This document shows positions 29,264 through 39,667 of a stretch of 64,000 nucleotides of DNA, piece by piece. Position numbers and translations under genes: made by a program. Location of the stretch: assembly GCF_018777395.1 (NCBI RefSeq), contig NZ_JAFJYC010000003.1, positions 25,873-89,872 on the forward strand. The letters run 5' to 3'. The notes below the pieces were generated by a model. The model was not told the origin of the DNA. It saw only the letters and a list, made by a program, of their open reading frames with translations, and searched no databases. The stretch comes from Candidatus Sodalis endolongispinus. Its GTDB lineage: Bacteria > Pseudomonadota > Gammaproteobacteria > Enterobacterales > Enterobacteriaceae. The stretch's first letter is position 1; the number at the start of each line of letters is the position of its first letter.

Positions 29264-30135
29264 CAGGTTGCCCTTTTAAGTAAATACCAATTAATAAGAT
29301 TACCTAATAAAATACTCGCTAAGGTATAGTATAATATATATCTGCCGACGGGGTCGTTGAGTATATAATCCAGATCCTCAGGTTTTAGGTACTTCATGGA
29401 AAGAAGATAGAGAATCGGGAGGCTGGCTATAATTTTTGATGAGGTGCGCGCTTCGGATGTTAATGCCTTTTTTCTACAAGCGTTTTTTATTATTGCTAAT
29501 AATACGCGATATTTGACCAATCAGTCCTTTGAGTTGCCCCCCTCTTTCCATACTGACAAGTATGACGATTGAGAAAAAATGGAATTCCGCGAAGCGGAAT
29601 TCTCGCCTGGCATCAGAGAACACTCGTTCAGGTTCCTCCCCCAGATTCAATCTGCGATCAATTCGATTGAGGGTAGCGCCTAACGTACCAGAAATGGTAT
29701 TACCACAGCGTTGTAACGCCTGCTGCACACTATTACCAGTTGATACTACTGCATTCACAATAGAGAGTGCCTCGGGGAAATTATCCTCGAAATGCTTACG
29801 ATGCAGTAAGCGACCGATGTGTAACTGGCCGATAAACAGTGCCCATACAACAACGGGAATAAATATCCATAGTGCAATGTGCAGCCAAGTAAGATTAATG
29901 AAGAATAACGTTACACCTATGACTAAGCTTATTACAAGACCCAAACATGCACGGCCTTTTTTACTTTTTATGCGTAACCATACCATTCTGCTAACACGTC
30001 CTTGCAGGGTAATGCTATTAATGTTTGTTTGACACTGCCAGACTGATCATTATCGCTAATGAGTCTAAAACGTTGCCATCGAGTAACATTAAAAGCTAGC
30101 AATAACAGGCCTAAAAAGAGTATGAGGAAATACAT
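29263..30135 (-). pseudogene. tadB: TadB, Flp pilus inner-membrane platform protein, two frameshifts
   Basis: The N-terminus (MYFLILFLGLLLLAFNVTRW) starts at 30135, two bases past the tadA stop. A frame change near 30025 leads to the main frame (MVWLRIKSKKGRACLGLVIS onward). The T2SSF core is LPEALS-like (NFPEALSIVNAVVSTGNSVQ), then ILVSMERGGQLKGLIGQISR. A second break is at an A6 run near 29485-29500 (AATAATAAAAAACGC), after which KKALTSEARTSSKIIASLP and the last helices lie in another frame. Relatives read straight across both points. The product is not made whole. Confidence 0.85.
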
Positions 30136-30137
30136 GC

Positions 30138-31436
30138 TCACTCCATGGAAAATATATGTTTTAGTTCATTATCAAGATTGAACATTACCGCATTCCGCAT
30201 GATTGCTGATCTTACTAAAAGACCGTTGTTAATAAAAGTGACAATCATTTTGTCGTTTTCGTCTCTGCCGCTTTGTCCTTCAAAGCAAAAAATATTTTGT
30301 AAGATGACTTGATCACCTTCAATGCCCATTATTTCACTGATGTTCATGATTTTTCTCGAACCATCGCTTAGTCTGGAGACTTGAATAATAATATTAACAG
30401 ATGAAGCAATATTACGTCTAACGGTCACCATGGGTACATTGGCGCTTGCCATCATGACCATGTTTTCCAACCGTGCTATTGCATCGCGGGGGCTATTGGC
30501 ATGAATGGTGGACATTGAACCATCATGGCCGGTATTCATTGCCTGCAGAATCTCAAATACCTCTTCACCCCGGCACTCACCAACGATAATGCGATCCGGC
30601 CGCATACGTAAGGAATTAATCAATATGGCACGCATATTCACCGTGCCAGTATTCTCTACACTTGCCAGTCGAGTTTCTAGATGTACGACATGAGGCTGCA
30701 TAAGCCTTAGTTCCGCTGCATCTTCCAGGGTAATAATTCTCTCATCTTCGCTTATGTAATGAGATAATGCATTTAACAGCGTCGTTTTTCCAGAACCAGT
30801 ACCGCCGGAAATGATGATATTCAGGCGGCAGCGCGCTATTACTGCCATGAAATTCGCCATTTGTGCCGTCAAAGCATTCGAGTTTATGAGATCATGCAAG
30901 TGCAGATTCTTCTTACCAAACTTGCGGATGGAAATAGATGTCCCGTCTATATCAATGGGGGATATGACGATATTTAACCGGCTGCCATCCGCTAATCTCG
31001 CGTCCACTAACGGCAGCCATTCATCAAGTCGTCTGCCGACACGTTGCACTAAACGTTTCGCAATATCGGTAAGCTGAGCATTGTTAATGAAACGCTGGGG
31101 CACTTTTTACAATTTACCAAAACGTTCAACAAAAATATCCCCTGGACAATTTACCAGAATATCGCTGACCGTATCATCCTCAAGCAATGGACGTAACGGT
31201 CCGAAACCGATTATCTCATCCGCCATCAGCTCAGCCATCAGTCGCCGTGAGGAGGTAGAGAGATAATCGTTTCGCGATTCACTTACCCGTTCTAACACGC
31301 GATTCATCTCTTCCACTAATGCTGAACGGTCATGAATCAACTTTTCTATTTTTTCCAGCTCAATATTTTGCAATACTTCATAACGCAATGTCTCTTGCAA
31401 TGACAGACTAATATCCATTAGCACGGTATCCCCCAT
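30138..31436 (-). pseudogene. tadA: TadA secretion ATPase of the Flp pilus, one nonsense codon
   Basis: 433 codons in one frame, interrupted by a TAA at 31107-31109 between FVERFGKL and KVPQRF, where Glu (GAA) is the expected codon. The rest is excellent TadA: Walker A IISGGTGSGKTTLLNALSHY, Asp box ITLEDAAELRLMQPHVVHLE, Walker B RPDRIIVGECRGEEVFEILQ, and His box GHDGSMSTIHANSPRDA. A protein restarted downstream at an internal ATG would keep the ATPase core but lose the N-terminal domain. The start overlaps tadZ. This hexameric ATPase drives pilus extension in the cytoplasm. Confidence 0.88.
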
Positions 31437-32486
31437 CTTGTCTTAAATGCCGTAAACAAAGATTGTCTCGGTGGCTTTACACCCATCACTGCATTGGCCA
31501 ACTGTTCAATGGGGGCCAATTTGCGGCAAAAACCTAACCGTGCTGGAGGAGTTTTAAGACCAGATACACTGTAAGTGAAAACAATATCTATAGGGTCAGC
31601 CAAAAGCGATGGGATGTCATCTTGAGCCAAGGTGTCTATCACAATAGGGCGGGTATCATTTAAGCAGATTATTAAACGCCGAAATGTGCGGTCGGTGCGC
31701 TGCATCATTTGCAGAGTTTCGACCATGTTGTGCGCGACTCGCGAAGCGGCCATTGACCTGTCAATAACCAAAACTACCCATAAGGAGCGTTCTGTCAAGT
31801 CACTCAACAGCTCTTTCTCAGCAAAGCTAATAGATTGTTCAAAAATGACAAAATTATATTTTTTCATCTCATTTTGCGACATATCGGGCAAATGGGGCGT
31901 TTTGCTGCACATGACGTCCAGATGTTTATGTAACGTGGCGATTTCATTGTTGACTTTCTTGCCCACATGCAAATCGAGATCGCGTGAGCCATAAGCGCCT
32001 TGTACCAATAACGCCGACATTTTTTTGCGAGCTAATCTGTTTAGCTAATTGATAGCCTATGGTCGTGCTTCCTACCCCACCTTTACAGACTAAGACACTT
32101 ATGCAGATAGCCTGGCGGCTGGTTTTTGCTTGAACACCGGCGACCGCCGCTTGGGCGAGCTCACTTTGCTGTGAGGTGAGGTTGAAATAGACAATATTAT
32201 GATGAGCGAAGGTTTGCGCCAGGGCAATAGAGTCACTGTTCCCTATAACACTGCACCATATTTCGCAAGGTAATCTGGCGTGGATCTCTTCTATCACCCG
32301 CTCAGGTTGATCACAATCACCGATATCAATTATCACCCCATGCGCTTGTGCCGCAATTGTAACCTCTTTTTTTTGCAAGAAATCTCCCTCAAGGCCTTGA
32401 ACAGAATCAAGTCCTATCATGCGGAGCTGCTGACACAATTGTTGAATAATCTCAGTACGTTTTGACAAAATATAAACCGGCTTCAT
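31418..32486 (-). pseudogene. tadZ: TadZ, ParA/MinD-like localisation factor, A-tract frameshift
   Basis: Starts MKPVYILSKRTEIIQQLCQQ at 32486, a receiver-like (atypical) domain, then a MinD-like domain with the deviant P-loop VCKGGVGSTTIGYQLAKQ. The frame is lost in the A7 run at 32020-32026 (CTCGCAAAAAAATGTCG), where one A fewer would restore the reading. It continues MSALLVQGAYGSRDLDLHVG to the end LFTAFKTRWGIPC. TadZ sets the polar site of the Flp machine. The gene overlaps the tadA start. No rcpB gene is found between it and rcpA. Confidence 0.83.
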
Positions 32487-32715
32487 CTCTTTACCGCTAC
32501 TATTACTTGGAGTCCGGGGGAATAAGAGCATTATATTTTCTTGCTATTAAAGGGTGGTATCTGCTTAATGACTGTATTGCATTGATTTCTGGAAACACTG
32601 TGCATAACATTTCAGCATTGGCATGCTTGCAATACGTACCGAAGTAACATTTGCCTTAAGGAGGATAGATTCACTAATGTCAAAGCAACATTGAGCTAAG
32701 TTTTTATAAAACACT

Positions 32716-34022
32716 TTATTGAACACATAACTTAATGAACCCGCCTTTTTCGATGAAATCCTGAACCCGTTTACGGCCGCTTTTATTAATGACTTTATTG
32801 AGATTAAGGAATGTAGCCCATAACGGTGAGCGTTTCAGGTCAGGCAACGGGACATTTTGCGCAAAAGTAGGTTTTACCATATTTACCGTGGCCACCACGA
32901 CTAATTCCTTACGCTCTTGCTCGTTGTTTACATCACGGAAAAGCGCACCTAACACAGGAACATCGCCGATAAAGGGAAGCTGTGCCATCCCTTGCATTTC
33001 TTCATTACTGATGAGTCCAGCTAGTAGGAAGCTTTCCCCGTCCGCCAGTTCTACCGTTGTTTTTGCTTGACGCGTTGTCAGCGCGGGCAACGTTGTTTTG
33101 GAGTCGGTGACATACTCTTTCGATACACTACTGACTTCCTCATTCAGCGTCACACGAATATGTTGACTGTCGCGTGCTTTTGCCCCAACTTTGAGCTTGA
33201 TGCCGTATGATTTATAAGTCACGTTGCTGCCGTTAGTAGAGGTGGTTACAATGGGAATTTCTCCGCCTACCAAAAACTCAGCTCTTTAACCCGATAACAC
33301 TGTCAGGTTTTGCTCCGCCAGAATTCTTGCCATCTTTTCATCTTTAACTGCTTGTACTAATTTAATTACAGATTCAGCATTAAATTTTTTAAGATGGGAA
33401 CCCCTGCTATTATGTTATCCGTGCTTTACAACACGGTAATTCTTTTCCAATTGATGCCTAACTTTTCTTTCAAGCGCCGATGTACTTCAATCACAGAAAG
33501 TTTAACGTTGATTTGGTTTGTCAATGGTTTCTGTAATTTATTGATGGTTTTTTCATTGCCATGAACATTAGCGACGACCTGATTGATTCTGTCGTAAGCT
33601 TCTTCCGTTGATACCTCGCCAGAGATAATGTAAGTGTCGCCAATTTTAGATAAGTGAACTTGACTCCCAGGGAATTCAGTAGCGATACGACTGTGAAGTT
33701 CCTTGAGTATTTGATCCACCACCAGCATGGTTTTTAAAATTTGTTTCCCTTCTTTGTCGAATGCAATGAGATCGCCAAGGCCCTCTGCTTTTGCATAAGT
33801 TAAGATATTTTTTTGTCCAACTAATTTATAATCGACGATATTCGGCGACTAAATAAAAATTGTATCAATGGCGTGTGGCGCATGAATGACTTGAGTATCC
33901 CCTGGCGCGAGGTAGGTCTCCGTTGCACCAACGCATGTCACATGCGCAATGGACGTTAAAACTCCCACGGCTAAAATGCGAAGGGATTGGATGAGCGACT
34001 TGTACTTTTTGCAGGCCTGCAT
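32716..34022 (-). pseudogene. rcpA: RcpA/CpaC secretin of the Flp pilus, heavily broken
   Basis: Begins with MQACKKYKSLIQSLRILAVG and a leader ending near ATET, at 34022. A TAG (33849-33851) follows HAIDTIFI, and the pilus-biogenesis N-domain resumes SPNIVDYKLVGQKNILTYAK, EGLGDLIAFDKEGKQIL, then VHLSKIGDTYIISGEVST. A second stop at about 33426 and several frame changes between 33280 and 33425 destroy the middle. The secretin core is readable from GGEIPIVTTSTNGSNVTYKS to the signature LPFIGDVPVLGALFRD and ELVVVATVNMVKP. This is the most damaged gene of the operon. It would have formed the outer-membrane pore. Confidence 0.86.
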
Positions 34023-34027
34023 CAAAA

Positions 34028-34825
34028 TTACCCTCTCAATTCGTTTACATTGTTGAATTGAGGTAACACTTTTTTGGTGCTTACCCTGAATGAAAGCGGT
34101 TGTTTTTCATCATTTGGCAGGAGTAGTATCTCGCCCATGCTTTATGTCAATTTTATCTCAGCTAGCTGTGCGATGGTAAGCTTTAATGCCACCGATCCCA
34201 GTAAATTATCATTGTCAGCGCCAGCCATCTCCTTTGAAGGTCGACGTTCTATGTTGACAACCGGTACATTTTTAAACAGGCGATAAATAACCTGGTCTTT
34301 ATTTTCATTGACGCCATGACTGTCGCTGTCTTCGTTATTGAGTGCAGTGTGGTTTTGGCGTCGTACTTCAGTTAGTTTTATATAGATTGAAAGGGTATCG
34401 CCATTTGTAACGGAGGTCAGTAAGTACTCATCTTTTTTACTAATGGAGAAGTGGTAAAGTACCCCTGAGGGAAGTTGATGATGACCGGCCACAATTCGAC
34501 TTACCGGTTGTTCCAGGACCGCCATAGTGAAATGATCTCCTTTCGCTATCTGCTCTTTGAGCCGAAAACCTGCAATATTTTCATTATTGATTTTGCTAAT
34601 ATCGCGTTTGTCATTATCGGACTTGTTGGTATCAATATACTGTAAGGTGTAGTCTTGATCCGTCAAAAGATCATTAGGTTTTAAGTCTTTTATCGCCACC
34701 TCCGCTAAAATAGTGATCTGATTACCTTCTTTGGTTTCGTCGGGTTGCTGCAGCTGTAGGAAAATGCCGACAAAACCGACTGCAGTCACTACAATTGATA
34801 ATATAAATAACCATCTATAGCTCAT
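34028..34825 (-). pseudogene. rcpC: RcpC/CpaB Flp pilus assembly protein, one nonsense codon near the end
   Basis: From MSYRWLFILSIVVTAVGFVG (single membrane anchor) through a SAF-like domain: ILAEVAIKDLKPNDLLTDQD, then AGFRLKEQIAKGDHFTMAVL and AGHHQLPSGVLYHFSISKKD, which is the CpaB/RcpC domain. A TAA at 34142-34144 follows IAQLAEIKLT. The frame continues SMGEILLLPNDEKQPLSFRV to a natural stop at 34028-34030. Only about 37 residues are lost, so partial function is conceivable. The start overlaps the tadV end. Confidence 0.8.
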
Positions 34826-35274
34826 GAAAAGATCCCACTTTCAAAAAAATTGCCTGGCTTGTGTCGGATAATGCAAATGCGATGGCTATAGCTACCCCAT
34901 ACGGCACGCCCAAACGTAATGTTGCTTGACGATAAAATAGGATCCCCACCAACGCAATCAGACCGCCGAATAGGAGGGTAGTCAGTAGGAACAAGGCAAA
35001 AGATGACCAATCGAAAAACAGTGATAACACGGTTAATAGCTTAATATCACCCCCCCATGAGTTTGCTCATGAAAATAATAATTCAGACGCTGAATACAGT
35101 CACCGCCAATACTATGTTTGGCACCTTGCCGGTGAATAGAATCAGCAGGCAATATGCCGCAAGCAAAATAGCAAGGTCGCGGTTACTAATAGTCCGCGCG
35201 CAAATATCAGTGATAGCAACGCGCACCAGTAAGCAGAATACGATACTACCGGTGACCAGAATAGCTGTCATCAT
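34815..35274 (-). pseudogene. tadV: TadV-like prepilin peptidase, stop plus G-tract frameshift
   Basis: The N-terminus MMTAILVTGSIVFCLLVRVA leads to the first catalytic aspartate (AITDICARTISNRDL). A TGA follows TVFSV at about 35083, where Trp is likely. Next comes the second catalytic motif, KLMGG(G)DIKLL, which is split by a G7 run at 35050-35056 whose length is wrong for the frame. The C-terminal helices (FDWSSFALFLLTTLLFGGLI to GSFHEL) are in the second frame. The enzyme would cut and methylate Flp, TadE and TadF prepilins, so its loss alone blocks pilus formation. Confidence 0.82.
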
Positions 35275-35675
35275 GACTGTTAATTCCTCGATTATGACCG
35301 CCAGCCTTCATATGTTTCTTTTACTCATGGTTTCAAGCTCGTAGCAAGGGAGGTTCGCCTTCGCGCCCCCCACTTTTGCCATGCTTATGCCTCCTGTTTT
35401 TTGAAAATCTGTTTCACTTCACCCCACCAGGGGTTATGTCGTCATTTACTCCTCTTCATCTATTGTGCTGAAGAAACCTTACATTATGTTTTCACCCCAC
35501 AGCAAATCTAAAACCAAGAAAGTGTGAGAACTTTTGATTTCTTTTATTAGGTGTATCTGAGCCAACATTAACTTAGGTTAAACTTATTAAACATATGCCT
35601 TACATGAAATTAATAAGATTCATTGTTGTTATTGATTGTTTTCGTGCGTGTATCCAGGGGGATATAAATTAATCT
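35275..35675. other. Spacer between flp and tadV
   Basis: No gene seen. The 120 bases next to tadV have coding-like composition but stops in each frame. The rest is AT-rich. An RNA processing or partial terminator site after flp would be expected here, but no clear hairpin with T run was found. Confidence 0.4.
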
Positions 35676-35930
35676 TTATTTAGATAGAGTTATTTTCGCA
35701 GTTGCCTCAGAAATTTTGGTAGCGACGTCTGTATATGCTTCTACCATCTTTTTGTTGAAGGTACTGTCCTTGCCCGTTATCGCCACAATCAATACCGCCA
35801 TGCCTACCCCAAGCATGGCATATTCGATGGTAGTGACGCCGCGTTGATCTTTGAAAAACTGACGACAGCGCGTAGTGAAACCCGGATAGTACTTTTTTGC
35901 TTTCGTTGCTGACAACATTTTCTTACTCAT
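35676..35930 (-). CDS. flp: Flp/Fap type IVb pilin
   Basis: 84 residues. The prepilin shows a long basic leader (ATKAKKYYPGFTTRCRQFF), then the cut-site region KDQRGVTTIEYAMLGVGMAV: Gly at -1, Glu at +5 and Tyr at +6, as in Flp pilins. A hydrophobic helix and a short polar tail (EAYTDVATKISEATAKITL) follow. It would be the main subunit of the adhesive Flp fibre. It is intact, but its peptidase, ATPase, platform and secretin genes are all broken. Confidence 0.88.
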   Translation of the reverse strand: MSKKMLSATKAKKYYPGFTTRCRQFFKDQRGVTTIEYAMLGVGMAVLIVAITGKDSTFNKKMVEAYTDVATKISEATAKITLSK

Positions 35931-36035
35931 CTTTTTAAATATGACTTTAAAATAAGGTAATCGCTTCCTTAATAAGCAAGCTGATTCCGTGTGACAACCT
36001 TAAATGTTAACCGCCAGCTCTAAACTGACGAACGG

Positions 36036-36284
36036 TTACCTGTAGCAATCTCTCGTAACCTCATTCCGGTTGAGGCCATCATTTCTATCCTGATATCTCT
36101 TAATTGTCTTCATTGCGCTCTTACATATTCTCAAATTTGCCTTATCATTTATTAAGCAGAAAAAAATAGTAAAAATAAGTGTTGTCAGCCAGCACATCGC
36201 CAGAACGGCCAGGAGAGAAACAAAAATATCCCAGCTACGGCCTTGGTACCAGTCACACATGGTCGCTTTAAGCTGTTTGGCCAT
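36036..36284 (-). CDS. Small single-helix membrane protein next to flp
   Basis: 82 residues. Central hydrophobic segment (IFVSLLAVLAMCWLTTLIFT) with a basic, polar C-terminal tail (KTIKRYQDRNDGLNRNEV). A ribosome site AGGAAG lies about 10 bases upstream. I do not recognise it. Its place between the regulator and flp suggests a part in the Tad system or its control. Confidence 0.5.
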   Translation of the reverse strand: MAKQLKATMCDWYQGRSWDIFVSLLAVLAMCWLTTLIFTIFFCLINDKANLRICKSAMKTIKRYQDRNDGLNRNEVTRDCYR

Positions 36285-36303
36285 TTTGGTGATTCTTCCT
36301 GTG

Positions 36304-36750
36304 TTAGCGGGTGAGAGAGCGCTGGTGCTGGTATATTTTTTCCTTTTCTTCGCAAGTGAGGGTCGGTTGTAGGGAGTGGTCTGCCAATTTTTCGATCACC
36401 GACTCATGAAAGACTTCGCTAGTGACGTGACCAAAATACTTAACGCCTTTACGAGTAATAGTTTTGATAAGCGAATTGGGTAAGCCTACTAGGTTGAATG
36501 CTCTACGTAGCAAATACAGTTGTCCGTAATAGCTGCTTTCGCTGACCGAGCCTCGTTGTTCTGCCCAAACCTGATTAATCAGATTCTGTTTGTCCGTCTC
36601 TCACTCAAGCAGCAGCAGTAGAAATCGATAGCTGTTCTCTGACAACTCAATAGATCTTCCTCCATTTGAGATCAGTCGTCGTTTTTCTGGGATAAATATT
36701 ACCCCCTTATCGAGGATAAACATTAGATCTTGTTTATTCATACAATCCAT
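36304..36750 (-). pseudogene. Winged-helix regulator of the tad locus (CadC/ToxR-like DNA-binding domain), nonsense codon
   Basis: Reading from ATG 36750: MDCMNKQDLMFILDKGVIFI, PEKRRLISNGGRSIELSENS, YRFLLLLLE, then a TGA, then ETDKQNLINQVWAEQRGSVS and YYGQLYLLRRAFNLVGLPNS, LIKTITRKGVKYFG. That is the Trans_reg_C winged helix (L-S-x-x-E-x-x-L-L..L, then W..rG..v...s....I..LR..l......I.T....GY). No membrane segment is seen after it. Its position at the head of the operon, on the same strand, suggests it once switched on flp-tad. One TGA breaks it. Confidence 0.72.
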
Positions 36751-38092
36751 GTCCAGCTCCGGAACTACTCCTGTATATTATTATTGTGTACATTTTCTAA
36801 TATGTCCATAGAATCGATAGCATATCCTGCATGTCACTTCGATAATACCCATTAGGGAAACATCATATACTCATTAATTCTCATAAACCTTACATGCAGT
36901 CTAAAGTGAGTAAAGCACCCGATAAATGAATAACCTGAGATATAATAATAATTATCTTTGTTTTCCTTTCTTAAGGAACAAAGGGGTGTTAAATTTTTGG
37001 ATTCTTATATACATTCTTTCACTTATTTTCGCAGAGCAGTGGATAGGGGGCATAGGGTGCTATAGCCAATAGTGATGTTCCAACATGCACCATACCGTTA
37101 AGTAATGAAGTTAATAAACCGGTTTGGAGGTTGTGTTCGTCGCGGCAGTAGGGTGATAAAGTTCTGAGATCATAGCGTGGATAAAGCGGAAATGCTGTGT
37201 CTAAGCCTCTGGGCGACGATGGCGTTTGACAACCCAAGTCATGACATACGTTGACCTCAGCACCCGTGACTAAATGGAATCTCAACTTAAGCACCCTGCC
37301 CAGCAGGTTCAATTCCCGCCGCTGAATGGGCGCCCTCCTACGGGTTACCCTCTGCTGCACAGCGTCAGATAGTGTTTAGCTGCAGGACTTTCCCCCTTCA
37401 GCCGATACTTATGGAACTCGAATAAGTTTTTTTGCCGCTGCCAGCAGCCAGCCTGAGAGATATAAGCCTTCAGCGTCACTATGGCAAAACCCGCCGGCCT
37501 TGATCTGTAGCCGCGGTGCCTTTCTCATATTTCCCCACCGCGATGGAGGGCTTAAACAGGTTTTAACTCGCCGCTAAAGTGAGTGTGGCCTTTATAATTT
37601 CCTTTGATACCGACTCTGTGCGGCCCTCATGTCGCTTTGAGCCATTGAGGATCCTGCCAGATAGTGGAGGGACGAATCTCACAAGCCTGGTGCTGTCGGC
37701 GCGTTATTGTGTTAGCAGGGTGGCACTCATTATGTTGACGAGTTTCCTGGTTATGACTCTTTAACTTGCAGGCATACGGCGTTCTTTTTTCTTCCCATGG
37801 CGGTTTGGTTTCGATCGCCATGGGAACGCTTGGGCGGTTGCCGGCAGAAATCGACGTGACTATCACGGTGATAACCCGGCTGGAGATTATCAAGACGGAT
37901 CGTTGCGCTAATGCGCGCCTGGCGCTTGATGATGGGGTTCTTCACCGCCACTTAGTCACCGCCGTGGTTTAATCTTCTCTGTTATTGCTCCCCCCGCGAC
38001 AGCCCCGTTGGGTAAAAGCGCTCACCTCGCATCGGAGCGAACTTGATGCGTTACCAATAACGTGCATCAATTTCTTTGTGCCGCAGGCCGCT
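36751..38092. other. Long stretch without a recognised gene
   Basis: 36751-37010 is AT-rich upstream sequence of the tad regulator. From 37020 to 38090 the GC content rises and several open frames of 60-110 codons occur on both strands (the longest at 37019-37360, minus), but none shows a known motif or ribosome site. Likely worn gene remains. Confidence 0.4.
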
Positions 38093-38956
38093 TCATAGAT
38101 GCTGTTTGAACCATGCTGTCTTGGCCGCGATGATATTGGCGAAATACTCCCCGCTGTAGATGTCATAATGACGAGCGTCGGGCTCGATATAAAGCTGCTT
38201 GGTACGTGCTAGTAGCGCGTTATAGAGTTCAATTCCGTGTTCAGGTGGATTGACATTATCTTTTTCCGCCAGCACAACCAGCGTCGGGCACATGACCTTG
38301 GTCGCATGCTCTTTTGGTTTATAGCGCAATGTTTCCCGAACCGTCAAAAAAGGTATTTTGATGTCCATTGCCGGATAGCGGATCTTATTATGCTCAAAAA
38401 ACACTTTTGATTCCTCGTCGTTCAATACCCTTGTGATGCTGACGAACATTTCCTTGCCCGTGAGACGTTTTTTCTCCGCCATTTTATCCAGGGTGGCGAG
38501 AAAAAAGGCGTCTTTTTCGGCTTTTTTCATTTTACCGGTCACGATCTTTTCACCATCTGCGAAGGCTAACTGACTAACGATACATTTGATGTCAGGATTA
38601 TCCGCCGCCGCGCCAAAAACATGGCAGCCGCCAAACGATGTTCCCTAAAGACCGAGGCGCGCCGCGTCCACGCCAGGCTGCTGTTTGGCCCAGACGATAA
38701 CCGAATGAATATCCTCTATCTGCATTGCCGGCACCAATCGTCCGCGTTCTCCGTCGCTGTCGCCGAAGCCACGGTAATCAAAAGTGAGGGTGGTAAATCC
38801 CGCCCGGGTAAATTCTTCGGCATAAGCGGGCACTAAAATGGGCTGAATACCGCAAAAACCGTGACATAGAATGATAATGGGCCTCGGTTCCATCCCCTCT
38901 GTTTTACGCAATGTTACAGCGATGACGGGGTTTAATTTTGTTGTGATGATTTCCAT
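38093..38956 (-). pseudogene. Alpha/beta hydrolase, one nonsense codon
   Basis: 288 codons in one frame. The oxyanion region is IIILCHGFCGIQPILVPAYA, followed by FDYRGFGDSDGERGRLVPAM. A TAG at 38645-38647 interrupts ARLGL-GTSFGGCHVFGAA, right before the nucleophile elbow GTSFGG; Trp (TGG) is the expected residue. The later part (LVVLAEKDNVNPPEHGIELY with Asp, and EPDARHYDIYSGEYF with His) completes the triad. The family covers dienelactone-hydrolase-like and esterase-like proteins of about 290 residues. A GGAGG ribosome site precedes the ATG. Substrate unknown. Confidence 0.82.
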
Positions 38957-39667
38957 GGTGATTTTCCTCCTATGACAAACAGTTATAGCGGCTGAACTTT
39001 TTTATTTGAGACGCAATGAGATTATCTCAATCCTCTATTAACCCTTGCACTTCCGTGCCAAGAGAATAGGGCAAAATGTTTCATCGATGTCTGGCGCGAC
39101 ATGGGAAAACATGCAAACAATTTGCATTATAAAATATTTATTTAATTAAAACAAAACAATTTAATCTACTTTTCCATTTGAGGAATGTTTAGGATATTTC
39201 AATGAAGGAGGTGTTTCACTTATTAATTTTCACTGTGCATTAAAAGGATGATTAGGCCGGTTTAAGGCGCGTGACACTTATCCACTGCATTATCTCAAGA
39301 AGGGCTGACATCAAAGAGAGCGACTGCACACAACGTGTTGACGCAGAGAAAGCACGATGCAGGCGACCGAGCACAGGGAAGATTGTCGGGTGTTGTCGGC
39401 GTGTCTCACGACTGTCGGCCAACTAACCCTATTCATGTCAGCGAGGCCGTTTGTAAAGTAGAGATAAAGCCCGGGAGGTGTCGCACGCTGAGCGGCGACA
39501 GCCTGCGATCATTCCTCGCCGCCCCGCTTCGACGTTAATGCGGGGTAGATGCGAAGCGGTGCCCGATAATGTGTCACCGCGGCTTTATGTCCTTCAACCG
39601 ACCGGGGAGCCATCGTGCTGCCGTTGGCGGTGATATTATTTTTACCAGGCGGAAACGAGGCAGTGGT
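38957..39667. other. Intergenic, nothing recognised
   Basis: The first 250 bases are AT-rich and may hold the hydrolase promoter. The rest (39300-39660) is GC-richer with only short frames. Confidence 0.4.

Noticed and set aside
37019..37360. Possible 113-residue gene on the minus strand
   Set aside because: No ribosome site, no recognised motif, odd composition (Arg-rich start). Not strong enough to list as a gene.
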